Positions 41,485-50,181 of a stretch of DNA of 64,000 nucleotides are shown here, one piece after another. Numbering within the stretch: position 1 is the stretch's first letter; each line of letters begins with the position of its first letter. Origin of the DNA: Sabulibacter ruber (GTDB taxonomy: Bacteria > Bacteroidota > Bacteroidia > Cytophagales > Hymenobacteraceae); the NCBI RefSeq assembly GCF_017355955.1, contig NZ_JAFFID010000001.1:1-64000 (forward strand), read 5' to 3'. The notes under the pieces are model-generated. The model saw only the letters and a list, made by a program, of their open reading frames with translations, searched no databases and was not told where the DNA came from. Both the position numbers and the translations under genes were made by a program.

Positions 41485-41493
41485 GGTTTTTTT

Positions 41494-42435
41494 TTAGAAA
41501 TCAAGCTTGAAATGGTGCTGGGTGGCTCCCTGGTGCCGCTCATACAAAGCCTGCAGCATTCCGTCTTTCAAACCAACCTGAGGTACCAGCATAGAGTCTA
41601 CCTTGGCCCACTTCATGGCTGATAGATAGATTTCGGCGGCCGGCACAATCACATCGGCCCGGTCGGCATTGAGCAGGAGAACCTTCACACGCTCTTCCAT
41701 GGAAAGGCTGGCGATATGTCCTACCACGCGTTCTATCTGGTTCAGGAAAATAGGCTGCCCGTCTGACTGTCTTCCTTCGGCCTGGCGGGCCAGTTCGTAG
41801 ATCTTATTGATGTTACCGCCGGTACCCACCGCCCGGGTAAGGTGGTAGAGGCGGGATTTGTCTGTGACCCATTTCTGCATGGCCTGCCAGATCTCAATGG
41901 AGTCTTCGCCCTGCATGTGCCGTATGGAGCCTTGCTCAAATGACTGGGAGGCCACCTTCATGCGGTTCACGTAGATGTTGAACTCAGTGCTACCGCCGCC
42001 CACATCAATGTGCAGGTAGTTCTGCCCGTCTAATTGCTGCCTGATGACCAGGTTGATGAGATCTGCTTCCGTGGTTCCGTCAATCACCTGGATCTGAAGG
42101 CCCAGTTTGGCTTCAATTTCATCCAGCAACTCAGGGGCGTTGGTGGCGGTACGCATGGCCGAGGTGGCGCAGATCATGAAGTCATCTACTTCGTGCACTT
42201 GCATGATCAGGTGCAGGGCGTGCAGCAGCTTGATGAATTTTTCGGCTTTGGGTCTGGAGATAACCCCCGTGGCAAACACGTCCTCGCCCAGGCGCATAGG
42301 GTAGCGGATGTACTCTACCCGTTTGAACAGGGTGTGGTCAACAAACTTAAAGACATTGGAGATCTGGCATCTCACGGCGTTAGATCCTATGTCTACCGCG
42401 GCAAGCTTGAGAAGAGGTTCGGTGGATTCTGACAT
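41494..42435 (-). CDS. Ppx/GppA-family phosphatase (exopolyphosphatase)
   Basis: The 313-residue protein starts at ATG 42435 (MSESTEPLLKL). Actin-like ATPase-fold motifs are AAVDIGSNAVRCQI (phosphate 1), CATSAMRTATNAPELL, and YLHIDVGGGSTEFNIY (phosphate 2). A C-terminal DVIVPAAEIYLSAMKWAKVD follows. It is short, with no HD extension, like many Bacteroidota Ppx proteins. It removes terminal phosphates from polyphosphate and possibly pppGpp. It is convergent with ppk1. Confidence 0.93.
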   Translation of the reverse strand: MSESTEPLLKLAAVDIGSNAVRCQISNVFKFVDHTLFKRVEYIRYPMRLGEDVFATGVISRPKAEKFIKLLHALHLIMQVHEVDDFMICATSAMRTATNAPELLDEIEAKLGLQIQVIDGTTEADLINLVIRQQLDGQNYLHIDVGGGSTEFNIYVNRMKVASQSFEQGSIRHMQGEDSIEIWQAMQKWVTDKSRLYHLTRAVGTGGNINKIYELARQAEGRQSDGQPIFLNQIERVVGHIASLSMEERVKVLLLNADRADVIVPAAEIYLSAMKWAKVDSMLVPQVGLKDGMLQALYERHQGATQHHFKLDF

Positions 42436-42485
42436 ACGTTGTAAAAATATAACCAAAAGCCATTTTTTGTTTCAAAGCAGGTAAT

Positions 42486-42523
42486 GTTTTTGGCCTTTTT
42501 TAGAAAAAACAAGTAAAAAGCAG
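42486..42523. repeat. Intergenic palindrome (host family, degenerate)
   Basis: GTTTTTGGCCTTTTTTAG with a weakly paired AAAAACAAGTAAAAAGCAG arm. Confidence 0.35.
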
Positions 42524-42700
42524 TTGAAAGAGACCGCTGTTTTGACTGCATTGTACAGCACATTTGGGCTACTGGTTGCGTACAAAATATTAGCCCAAAT
42601 GCATGTTGTTTACAAAATTTGTGGTACCTTAGCATAAGAACGGTCTCCATACAGGAAGGCCGTTCTTCTTTTTTAATCATTGTACTAACCCATTAAAAAT

Positions 42701-43174
42701 ATGGCAACAGTATCTTACTACACCCCAGAGGGTTTGCAGAAGCTCAAGGAAGAGTTACATGAACTGAAGACGAAAGGCCGTGCCGAAGTGGCTCGCCAGT
42801 TGGCAGAAGCCCGGGACAAAGGGGACTTAAGTGAGAACGCTGAATACGACGCAGCGAAAGATGCCCAAGGGCATTTGGAACTGAAGATTTCCAAACTGGA
42901 GGAAGTAATTGGCAACGCCCGTCTTATTGACGAGTCTAACCTTGATTTGAGCAAAGTTCTCATCTTGTCTAAAGTGAAGCTGAAGAACCTGGGCAACAAC
43001 ATGGAGTTGAACTACACGCTGGTAGCCGAGGAAGAAGCTAACCTGGCGGCCGGTAAAATATCGGTGAAGTCTCCCATCGGGAAGGGATTGCTGGGTAAAT
43101 CGGTAGGGGAGATCGCTGAGATCACCGTGCCCGCCGGCAAACTTAAGTTTGAGATCCTGGAAATTTCCCGTTAA
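42701..43174 (+). CDS. greA: Transcription elongation factor GreA
   Basis: A 157-residue protein with an N-terminal antiparallel coiled coil (YYTPEGLQKLKEELHELKTK to LEEVIGNARLID). The acidic tip DKGDLSENAEYDAAK holds the residues that promote RNA cleavage by stalled polymerase. The C-terminal FKBP-like domain ends with SPIGKGLLGKSVGEIAEITVPAGKLKFEIL. Length is normal. The HIT gene starts eight bases after the stop, so the two are probably co-transcribed. Confidence 0.96.
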   Translation: MATVSYYTPEGLQKLKEELHELKTKGRAEVARQLAEARDKGDLSENAEYDAAKDAQGHLELKISKLEEVIGNARLIDESNLDLSKVLILSKVKLKNLGNNMELNYTLVAEEEANLAAGKISVKSPIGKGLLGKSVGEIAEITVPAGKLKFEILEISR

Positions 43175-43182
43175 TACTGCCC

Positions 43183-43575
43183 ATGGAAACTATTTTCTCT
43201 AAAATCATCAGGGGCGAGGTGCCTGCCTACAAGATTCTGGAAAATGACCGCTTTCTGGCGTTCCTGGATGTGTTTCCGCTGGTGAAAGGCCACACGTTGG
43301 TTATCCCGAAGGAACCTATTGACTACATCTTTGACATGGACCCAGACGCCCTGGCCGAGCTGCACAAGTTCTCCCAGCAGGTGGCCGTGGCGGTGAAGAA
43401 AGCAGTTCCGTGCAAAAAAGTAGGCGTGGCGGTGATCGGCCTGGAGGTGCCCCATGCGCACGTGCACCTGGTGCCCCTCAACCAGATCTCAGACATGAAC
43501 TTCAGCAACCCGAAACAGAGGTTTGAGGCAGAGGAAATGGAGGAAATCGCAGAGAAAATCAGACAAGAACTGTAA
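43183..43575 (+). CDS. HIT-family nucleotide-binding hydrolase
   Basis: A 130-residue HIT protein with the N-terminal FSKIIRGEVPAYKILEN and DVFPLVKGHTLVIPKE blocks, and the histidine triad HAHVHLVP near residue 90. Such proteins cleave nucleoside phosphoramidates and dinucleotides such as adenosine 5'-monophosphoramidate. The gene is eight bases downstream of greA on the same strand. The exact in vivo substrate is unknown. Confidence 0.94.
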   Translation: METIFSKIIRGEVPAYKILENDRFLAFLDVFPLVKGHTLVIPKEPIDYIFDMDPDALAELHKFSQQVAVAVKKAVPCKKVGVAVIGLEVPHAHVHLVPLNQISDMNFSNPKQRFEAEEMEEIAEKIRQEL

Positions 43576-43629
43576 GGGATAGTCGCTGGAAGGTAGACAC
43601 CAGAAAAATAGACTTCATCCAAGAAAAAA

Positions 43630-43690
43630 CATCGCTCCGTTTTAGGCCTTATCTTCTAAAAAGTGGCCTGAAACGGAGCGATGCCTTTTT
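43630..43690. terminator. Terminator that contains a host-family palindrome
   Basis: CATCGCTCCGTTTTAGGCC pairs with GGCCTGAAACGGAGCGATG, followed by CCTTTTTT. The inner part matches the intergenic palindrome family, showing that at least one copy works as a terminator-like hairpin between greA-HIT and ruvC. Confidence 0.8.
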
Positions 43691-43739
43691 TATGATTGCC
43701 GATAGTAAAACCATCAGCAACCAGCAATGAACAAATAGC

Positions 43740-44312
43740 TTACTTGGCCATCCGGTCTGGGTTTTCCTGCAGGAAGGCTTTCCAGGATTTTCCGCCGGCT
43801 TTCTGGTTGGCGCCCTGCGAGTAGTGGTGGCAGAGGGCCACGGCCAGGGCATCGGTGGCATCCAAGAATTTAGGGGCTTCCTTGATCTTCAGGATCTGAA
43901 GTAACATGGCCGCCACCTGCTCTTTGGAGGCGTTTCCGTTGCCGGTCACAGATTGTTTTATTTTCTTTGGGGCGTATTCCACAAAGGGGATATCGCGGGA
44001 CAAGGCAGCGGCAATGGCTACTCCCTGGGCCCGACCCAACTTTAACATAGACTGCACGTTGCTGCCGTAGAACGGAGCCTCTATCGCCATTTCATCGGGG
44101 AGGTATTCTGTGATGAGGCGAAGGGTGCTATCATAAATTTTCTTAAGCTTAACGGCATGGTTGGAGTAACTTTTCAGTTGAAGAACTCCGTACTGAAGAA
44201 CCGTTATTTTAGAACCGTTCACCTCCAACAGGCCATAGCCCATAACGTTGGTGCCCGGGTCTACGCCTAAGATTAACTTATTATTGGGAAGAACTGCGGT
44301 TGAATGAATCAT
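43740..44312 (-). CDS. ruvC: Holliday junction resolvase RuvC
   Basis: The 190-residue protein starts at ATG 44312 (MIHSTAVLPNN). RNase H-fold catalytic acids lie in ILGVDPGTNVMGYG, MAIEAPFYGSN and DATDALAVALCHH, in the usual spacing. It cuts Holliday junctions with RuvAB. Its start codon overlaps that of the divergent membrane protein gene (ATG at 44304), so the promoter of each must lie within the other coding sequence. Confidence 0.95.
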   Translation of the reverse strand: MIHSTAVLPNNKLILGVDPGTNVMGYGLLEVNGSKITVLQYGVLQLKSYSNHAVKLKKIYDSTLRLITEYLPDEMAIEAPFYGSNVQSMLKLGRAQGVAIAAALSRDIPFVEYAPKKIKQSVTGNGNASKEQVAAMLLQILKIKEAPKFLDATDALAVALCHHYSQGANQKAGGKSWKAFLQENPDRMAK

Positions 44313-45314
44313 GAAGTACAAAAATACAAACAATCAGGCAAACTCCTGATATCGCGGCGCCTTTTGGTGGTAGCAGGAAAATTGGTTGTTTTTGGATTAA
44401 CGCTCAATTACCTACGCCTTTCTATTCTGGAAGCCAGTGAGAACAGCATGTTTTCCTGGGCTACGCTGCGCCAGATCTGGGAAACTAACGGAGTTGCTTT
44501 GTTTGTGGCGGCCGCCTTGTTGCCCGTAAACTGGGGCATTGAAGCCTCTAAGTGGCAATACCTTTCCAAAAAAATAGAAACCTTCTCTTACCTGGAGGCC
44601 TACCGGGCCGTTTTGGTGGGGCTCACGCTGGGCTTTGTCACGCCTAACCGAGTGGGTGATTACGCCGGCCGCATCCTGACCATGCACAAAGAAGACCGCG
44701 CCGATGCCATTGGCGCTATTCTGCTGGGCCGCCTGTGCCAGTTGTTCGCCACGCTGTTGGTGGGCTCAGGAGCCATAGGGTACTTTGTGTTCAAGTATTA
44801 CCTGCCGTTAGCGTCACCGGTGGGGCTCTCCATTGCGGCGGCTTTGCTCTTGGTGAACGGCTGGGCTTTGGCACTGCTGTTCAGTTTCCAGTGGGCCATC
44901 GGGTTATTGGAGCGGGTTAGTTTTCTTAGAAGGTGGGTCCACTATTTTGCCGTGATAGGAAAGTATTCTCCAGAAGAGCTCAGAAACGTGTTGTTGATTT
45001 CCCTGGCCAGGTACCTGGTGTTCATGGGGCAATTCATTGCCCTGCTCTGGGCCTTCGGTATCCATTTAACCCTGCCGGAATACGTCTGGGGCGTAGCCGG
45101 TACGTTTCTGATGAAATCTGTGGTGCCGTCTATCAACGCCCTGGCAGATATTGGTATGCGGGAACTTTCGGCCATGCACTTCTTCGGGCTGATGGGGCAG
45201 GACCCGCTGTTGGTACTGGGGGCCAGCCTTTCTTTATGGACGCTGAACATTGCCCTGCCAAGCGCCATTGGGCTGATTTTTGTGCTCCCGCTTAAACTTT
45301 CCAACTCCCAGTGA
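44304..45314 (+). CDS. Lysylphosphatidylglycerol synthase-type transmembrane (flippase-like) protein
   Basis: A 336-residue polytopic protein with about eight hydrophobic segments and the conserved LGFVTPNRVGDYAGRI block of the UPF0104/LPG-synthase membrane domain family. It has no lysyl-transferase domain. It starts a run with a GT2 enzyme whose ATG overlaps its stop codon and with a small protein. Members are thought to move lipids or glycolipids across membranes, so a lipid-sugar pathway is possible; this is inference. Confidence 0.85.
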   Translation: MNHEVQKYKQSGKLLISRRLLVVAGKLVVFGLTLNYLRLSILEASENSMFSWATLRQIWETNGVALFVAAALLPVNWGIEASKWQYLSKKIETFSYLEAYRAVLVGLTLGFVTPNRVGDYAGRILTMHKEDRADAIGAILLGRLCQLFATLLVGSGAIGYFVFKYYLPLASPVGLSIAAALLLVNGWALALLFSFQWAIGLLERVSFLRRWVHYFAVIGKYSPEELRNVLLISLARYLVFMGQFIALLWAFGIHLTLPEYVWGVAGTFLMKSVVPSINALADIGMRELSAMHFFGLMGQDPLLVLGASLSLWTLNIALPSAIGLIFVLPLKLSNSQ

Positions 45315-46444
45315 TGCAATTGCTGGCCTTTTTAGTGGTGGCTGCCTATGCCTGGGTGGTGCTAAAAGCCCGTAGTGCGTGGCGTACGCTTCCGGTCACC
45401 CGGCCCGCCATGGACATTCCGCCGGTTTTCTTCACGGTCATCATCCCGGTACGCAACGAAGCAGAGAATATTCTGCACCTGCTGCAGGATTTAGAGAACC
45501 AGCAATACCCAACCACTCACTATGAGGTGATAGTAGTGGATGATTATTCTGAGGATAGCACCCCGCACTTGGTAAAGCAGTTTCAGGAGAAAAGCGCCTT
45601 GAATCTTCGGCTTCTGTTTTTGAGCACTTTTCCTGGAAAGAGGCAAAAAAAAGCGGCCCTTGAAACCGGGATCAACCATGCCAAAGGCGATTGGATTATC
45701 TGCACCGATGGCGACTGTAGGGTTTCCCCTCTGTGGCTTTCCTCATTCAACCACATCCGGTACCAGACACAGGCCAAGATGGTGAGCGGCCCGGTGATGT
45801 ACGCGCCCACAAAAACCATCTGGCAGCAATTACAGGCCCTGGAGTTCTCAGCGCTGATTGGGATGGGAGCGGCTTCCATTGCCCTGCAAAAACCAACCAT
45901 GTGTAACGGAGCCAACCTGGCGTATGAGAAAGAAGCGTTCTACGAGGTAAACGGCTTTGAAGGAAATAAACAGATTCCTTCTGGAGATGATGAGTTCCTG
46001 CTCCACAAAATGCACCAGCGTTTTCCGGGTAAAATCTCGTTTTTGAAGGCAAAAGAAGCCATCGTCAGTACGCCGGCCGCCCAGGCCCTCTCCACTTTTT
46101 TCCAGCAGCGGATCAGGTGGGCCAGCAAATGGAAGCACTACACCTCCAGCAGTTCGCAACTGCTGGCCTTACTGGTTTTGGCGGCAAACGTATTTGTCTT
46201 AACAGCCCTGGCGAAAGCCGTAGGAGGAACCTGGTCGTGGTGGTATTTTCTGTTGGTGATTGGCCTGAAACTGGGCGCAGATGCCTTACTTTTGTTTCAG
46301 GTGCTACGCTTTTTTGGTAAAAAGAAATTACTTTCGCTCATCTGGTTGCTACAACTGGTGTACGTACCCTATATAGTGCTAACCTCGGTTTTAGGCTTAA
46401 CGGGCCGTTACCAATGGAAGGGACGCCAACTGAAAACTGCATGA
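45314..46444 (+). CDS. GT2 family glycosyltransferase, membrane-anchored
   Basis: The 376-residue protein starts at ATG 45314, overlapping the previous stop by one base (TGATG). An N-terminal hydrophobic helix is followed by a GT-A domain (FTVIIPVRNEAENI, VIVVDDYSEDSTPHLV, DWIICTDGDCRV with the DxD, GANLAYEKEAF, SGDDEFLL and a QRIRWASKW motif). Three C-terminal membrane segments follow. It resembles processive or lipid-linked sugar transferases. Tight coupling to the flippase-like gene suggests a joint lipid-glycan task. Confidence 0.9.
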   Translation: MQLLAFLVVAAYAWVVLKARSAWRTLPVTRPAMDIPPVFFTVIIPVRNEAENILHLLQDLENQQYPTTHYEVIVVDDYSEDSTPHLVKQFQEKSALNLRLLFLSTFPGKRQKKAALETGINHAKGDWIICTDGDCRVSPLWLSSFNHIRYQTQAKMVSGPVMYAPTKTIWQQLQALEFSALIGMGAASIALQKPTMCNGANLAYEKEAFYEVNGFEGNKQIPSGDDEFLLHKMHQRFPGKISFLKAKEAIVSTPAAQALSTFFQQRIRWASKWKHYTSSSSQLLALLVLAANVFVLTALAKAVGGTWSWWYFLLVIGLKLGADALLLFQVLRFFGKKKLLSLIWLLQLVYVPYIVLTSVLGLTGRYQWKGRQLKTA

Positions 46445-46698
46445 CAGACCAAGAATTTGACATATTAGACGAGCTCTATTTTGTGTCTTCTTTTGAGGAA
46501 TTACAGGAAAAACTAAGCTTGCCTGAACCAGCGCTCCGCGAGGCTTTACGGGGCTTGATCAGCATGAACTACATCAAATGCCTTTACCCCGACCAAGACA
46601 CCGAGGTGCCTTATGACCCGGAGCATTTTGAAAAAGAAGGCCATGCCTATTATTTCCTGGCAACCAAGGAGGGACTCCTTACGCATAACTCCCGGTAA
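46441..46698 (+). CDS. Small conserved protein, probably winged-helix-like
   Basis: The 85-residue protein starts at ATG 46441, overlapping the GT2 stop codon (ATGA), which decides this start. The sequence MTDQEFDILDELYFVSSFEELQ with LREALRGLISMNYIKCLYPD looks like a helix-rich winged helix with a beta hairpin near HAYYFLATKEGLL. I do not recognise a named family. The overlap implies translational coupling with the GT2 gene. Confidence 0.7.
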   Translation: MTDQEFDILDELYFVSSFEELQEKLSLPEPALREALRGLISMNYIKCLYPDQDTEVPYDPEHFEKEGHAYYFLATKEGLLTHNSR

Positions 46699-46841
46699 CT
46701 TTATACCTTAAGAGGCAGTTGCCAGGGTGGTTTCCTGCTGAGTTTCAACCCACTATAGAAGCTTACCTGAAACCGCATAATTGCGTATTCCCGGGCTAGA
46801 AATCTAGGATTTATACTGCCGCAAGCGGAGCCTATTTTTAG

Positions 46842-46849
46842 TAACTTTG
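46842..46849 (+). promoter_or_regulatory. Putative minus-7 box of PP2C gene
   Basis: TAACTTTG matches TAnnTTTG, 84 bases before the chosen ATG (46933). No clear minus-33 TTG. Confidence 0.4.
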
Positions 46850-46932
46850 CATCACCTGTGCTTTCTTGCCAAAGCCACTCACCCCACCAGGAAAGAGCGA
46901 CTTTACCCGGGAAGCGGATAATATTGAACCAA

Positions 46933-48156
46933 ATGACTGAACTGAAATTTCCTACAGTTGAGCAGGAATTGAACCTGAAAAAGTTGGAGTTGGCTGCCCT
47001 GTTGGAAATCACCAAGGCTATCAATAACAACCTTCCTGAAGAGGCTCTTTATAAAATCTACCATTTCACGTTGCTGGCGCAGTTGAACATCAGGCGTCTG
47101 TCTTTGTTCCTGTTGGATGAGAAGTGGGAGTGTAAAGTCTGCTTTGGCACCGACCATAACTTCAGGGAGATTGAGCTTCCCTCGGCCATCACCGAGCTGA
47201 GAGAGATCACCTCGCTGGCCAGCATAGACGTTGACCGCCGGTGGCAGGATTTTGAAACCGTCATTCCTATCATGCACAACAACCGCATTCTGGCGTTTGT
47301 CATGATCGGGAACGTGAATGCCTATTACACCACCCTGGGGGCACTTAGTTTTGTGCAGACCTTGAGTAACATCATTCTGGTGGCCATGGAAAACCGCCGG
47401 TTAGAGCGTAACCGGTTGGCCCAGGAAGCCATGCGCAAGGAGATTGAGATTGCCCGCGAGGTGCAGAACATGCTCTTCCCCAAGTCGCTGCCCAACAACA
47501 AAGACTTCTCTGTGTACGCCACGTACATCCCGCACTCTTCCATCGGCGGCGATTACTATGACTACATTGCCATTGACAAAGAGCAGTTCCTGTTCTGCGT
47601 GGCCGATGTATCGGGTAAAGGGGTTCCGGCCTCGCTGCTGATGTCCAACTTTCAGGCTGGCTTGCGTACCATCCTGCGGCAGACCAATAACCTCAGCACC
47701 ATCGTAAGCGAACTGAACGATCTCATCTACCGCAACGCCATCGCCGAGAAGTTCATCACCTGCTTTTTAGGCATCTACAACCGGGCCACCCGTGAACTCA
47801 GCTACGTGAATGCGGGGCATAACGCTTCTATTCTTCTGTACGAGAACAACACCTACCGTCTGCTGGAAGAAGGGTGCACCATGCTGGGTATCTTTGATGA
47901 GTTACCGTTCCTGAATGTGACCAAAATCCACGTGCCGCACAATTCCTTTGTGTTCTGCTACACCGATGGGTTAACCGAGGTGTTTAACCAGGACGAAGAC
48001 GAGTTTGGGCTTGAAAATACTATCAAGGTGCTGCAAAACTGCCGCTACGTAAGTTCCATGAACATCCACCGGCAACTGCTGCATGAGATCAATGCCTATA
48101 GCAACGGAGCCTCGTTCGCCGATGACATCACCCTGCTTTCCTGCCGGTTTAAATAA
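46933..48156 (+). CDS. PP2C/SpoIIE-type serine phosphatase with GAF-like sensor domain
   Basis: The 407-residue protein starts at ATG 46933 (MTELKFPTVEQELN). Residues about 20-175 form a GAF-like domain (LAALLEITKAINNNLPEEALYKI). A linker helix (LAQEAMRKEIEIAREVQ) leads to the SpoIIE phosphatase domain with IGGDYYDYI, CVADVSGKGVPASLLM, LSYVNAGHNASIL and FCYTDGLTEV, which supply the metal-binding acids. Such enzymes often act on anti-sigma-factor antagonists or, in Bacteroidota, other phosphoproteins. Its partner is not in this window. Confidence 0.92.
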   Translation: MTELKFPTVEQELNLKKLELAALLEITKAINNNLPEEALYKIYHFTLLAQLNIRRLSLFLLDEKWECKVCFGTDHNFREIELPSAITELREITSLASIDVDRRWQDFETVIPIMHNNRILAFVMIGNVNAYYTTLGALSFVQTLSNIILVAMENRRLERNRLAQEAMRKEIEIAREVQNMLFPKSLPNNKDFSVYATYIPHSSIGGDYYDYIAIDKEQFLFCVADVSGKGVPASLLMSNFQAGLRTILRQTNNLSTIVSELNDLIYRNAIAEKFITCFLGIYNRATRELSYVNAGHNASILLYENNTYRLLEEGCTMLGIFDELPFLNVTKIHVPHNSFVFCYTDGLTEVFNQDEDEFGLENTIKVLQNCRYVSSMNIHRQLLHEINAYSNGASFADDITLLSCRFK

Positions 48157-48222
48157 AACAAGCCCAAAACAGGTGCAGTGAAAAGGCTTTGCAGCTTTCG
48201 TCTTTGCTTCCCGTTTTGCTGG

Positions 48223-48263
48223 TTGTTTTAGGCCTGGTTTTGGAGAACAGGAGGTAAAACAGA
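48223..48263. repeat. Intergenic palindrome (host family)
   Basis: TTGTTTTAGGCCTGGTTT and AACAGGAGGTAAAACAG arms between the PP2C and deacetylase genes. Confidence 0.65.
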
Positions 48264-48361
48264 AGTATAAGACCGCAGCATGCACTGCATCTGTAAGGCT
48301 AAAGCTTGGAAAAGAGTAAATAGCAGGCAGAAACCAGGTTAACAATCCGCGTTAAGAACCA

Positions 48362-48994
48362 ATGCGCTTCCACAAAACCCCACCCGTTTTGCCATGGCTG
48401 TTCCCCAAGGTTTGGTGGAGGAGGCCGGTCAAAGACAAAACCATTTTCCTCACCTTTGATGATGGACCAATTCCGGAGGTGACTCCGTTTGTGCTGGAGC
48501 AACTTGCCAGGTACAATGCCAAGGCCACTTTTTTCTGCGTAGGCGAGAACCTGGAGCGGTACCCTGAGATTGCAAAGCAGGCCTTGGCGGAGGGGCACAA
48601 GCTGGCAAACCATACGCATCAGCACGTAAAAGCCTACCAACTTCCCACCCAAACCTACCTGATGCAAGTAGAGCAATGCCAGTCGGCTTTAAGGCAGGTT
48701 GGGGCAGAAACGCATGGTACCAAGCTCTTCAGACCGCCGCACGGCCAACTGAACTGGAGTTACTTGCGTACCCTTTCAGCAGAGTACCAAGTAGTGATGT
48801 GGAGCAGCCTCACTTATGATTTTGACGCCACGCTCTCGCCTGAAAAATGCCTGGCCAAAGCCATTCAGGTAACCAAGCCCGGCAGTGTGGTGGTAATGCA
48901 TGACAGCTTAAAGGCAGAGCGTAATCTCAGATTTTTGCTTCCCCGGCTTCTCCAGCATTTCTCTACCTTGGGTTACTCCTTCAAAACCCTGTAG
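48362..48994 (+). CDS. Polysaccharide deacetylase (NodB domain, CE4)
   Basis: The 210-residue protein carries CE4 motifs: IFLTFDDGP (motif 1), NHTHQHVKAY (motif 2, metal His), LFRPPHGQ (motif 3), VMWSSLTYDFD (motif 4) and VVVMHDS (motif 5). It has no clear signal peptide. It removes acetyl groups from an N-acetylhexosamine polymer or lipid-linked sugar. The GT2 gene begins four bases after its stop, so the two probably serve one glycan pathway. Confidence 0.92.
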   Translation: MRFHKTPPVLPWLFPKVWWRRPVKDKTIFLTFDDGPIPEVTPFVLEQLARYNAKATFFCVGENLERYPEIAKQALAEGHKLANHTHQHVKAYQLPTQTYLMQVEQCQSALRQVGAETHGTKLFRPPHGQLNWSYLRTLSAEYQVVMWSSLTYDFDATLSPEKCLAKAIQVTKPGSVVVMHDSLKAERNLRFLLPRLLQHFSTLGYSFKTL

Positions 48995-48997
48995 CGA

Positions 48998-50089
48998 ATG
49001 CTCTTTTCCGTAGGATTTCTTTTCCTGTATTTCAGTTTGTTTGTGGTCTTGCTGCTGCTATGGTGGTTCAGGAGACCGGCCCAGATGCCCGAGCTGCAGG
49101 ACTTCCCCAAAGTCAGTATCCTGGTTGCCGCCCGCAACGAAGAAAAGAACATCCTTAACTGCCTGGAGGCTATCAGCCGGTTAGCTTATCCCAAAGAGAA
49201 GCTGGAGGTACTGGTAGGGGATGACCGATCTACCGACAACACCCGGCTATTGGTTTCTCAGTTCAGCCAAAGCCACCCGTACATAAACTGCGTTGCCATT
49301 ACCCAGGATTTGCCCTCCACCAAAGGGAAAGCCAACGTGCTGGCCCAACTTGCCGGCCTGGCTACCTCTGAGTACTTTTTCATTACCGATGCCGATATTG
49401 AAGTGCCCCCGCAGTGGGTACAAACCATGTTACGACAGGTAAGGCCCACAACCGGAATTGTCACCGGAATCACCACCACTACCGGAACCAGGTTGTTTGA
49501 CCGCCTGCAAACCCTGGACTGGTTCTATAACCTGGGCCTCATGCAAGTGGTGGCAGACAGACAGGTTCCAGTCTCAACCATGGGAAACAACATGCTGGTT
49601 ACCCGGCGGGCGTATAAAGAAGTAGGAGGGTTTGAGTGCATTCCGTTCTCTATCACAGAGGATGTGCAGCTGTTCAAAGAAATTATTTCTAAAGGATATT
49701 CCTCCACCAACGTGTACGGGCCGCAAGTGCTGGCTCTATCGGCTCCGGCTCCAGATGTGCTTACCTTTCTTAACCAGCGCCGCCGCTGGATGCGCGGTTC
49801 AGTACATCTGCCCTGGTACATGCTCTTGCTGTTTGTGATTCACTCTTCGTACTATCCCGTCTGGCTTCCGCTATTTCTCCATACTTCTTTATCTGTGGCG
49901 GGAGGGGTTTTCGTAGCCAAATTGCTGCTCCAAAGCCTGTTTGTGCATTTGTGCCTTAAACGGGTGAACCGGAAAACCAATTGGCTTGACCTGCTTTGGC
50001 TTGAGATCTACCTTCTGGTTTCTTCCTTAGTATTGATCGTTTTCTTTTTTCTGCCATTCAAGATCAGGTGGAAGGGGAGGCTTTATTAA
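48998..50089 (+). CDS. GT2 family glycosyltransferase, membrane protein
   Basis: The 363-residue protein has an N-terminal membrane helix, a GT-A domain (PKVSILVAARNEEKNI, EVLVGDDRSTDNT, YFFITDADIEVP with DxD, GNNMLVTRRAY, ITEDVQLF, and QRRRWMRG) and three C-terminal membrane helices. The layout resembles processive N-acetylglucosaminyl- or glucosyl-transferases. It is translationally close to the CE4 deacetylase, suggesting a deacetylated amino-sugar glycan; the product is unknown. Confidence 0.9.
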   Translation: MLFSVGFLFLYFSLFVVLLLLWWFRRPAQMPELQDFPKVSILVAARNEEKNILNCLEAISRLAYPKEKLEVLVGDDRSTDNTRLLVSQFSQSHPYINCVAITQDLPSTKGKANVLAQLAGLATSEYFFITDADIEVPPQWVQTMLRQVRPTTGIVTGITTTTGTRLFDRLQTLDWFYNLGLMQVVADRQVPVSTMGNNMLVTRRAYKEVGGFECIPFSITEDVQLFKEIISKGYSSTNVYGPQVLALSAPAPDVLTFLNQRRRWMRGSVHLPWYMLLLFVIHSSYYPVWLPLFLHTSLSVAGGVFVAKLLLQSLFVHLCLKRVNRKTNWLDLLWLEIYLLVSSLVLIVFFFLPFKIRWKGRLY

Positions 50090-50111
50090 CCAGAATGGCC
50101 GGGAATTGAAT

Positions 50112-50119
50112 TATCTTTG
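50112..50119 (+). promoter_or_regulatory. Putative minus-7 box of tatD-ansA
   Basis: TATCTTTG matches TAnnTTTG. A host-family palindrome follows at once in the predicted leader. Confidence 0.4.
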
Positions 50120-50120
50120 T

Positions 50121-50159
50121 CGTTTTAGGCGTAGTTTCCCAAAAACAGCCTTAAAACAG
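50121..50159. repeat. Intergenic palindrome (host family) in tatD leader
   Basis: CGTTTTAGGCGTAGTTT and AAACAGCCTTAAAACAG arms. Confidence 0.6.
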
Positions 50160-50181
50160 TTCAGGTTTAGTTTTCAAGTAC

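Noticed and set aside
44942..46159. Several minus-strand frames over the flippase and GT2 genes
   Set aside because: All lie opposite genes with strong family motifs and overlap stop/start junctions; no independent support.
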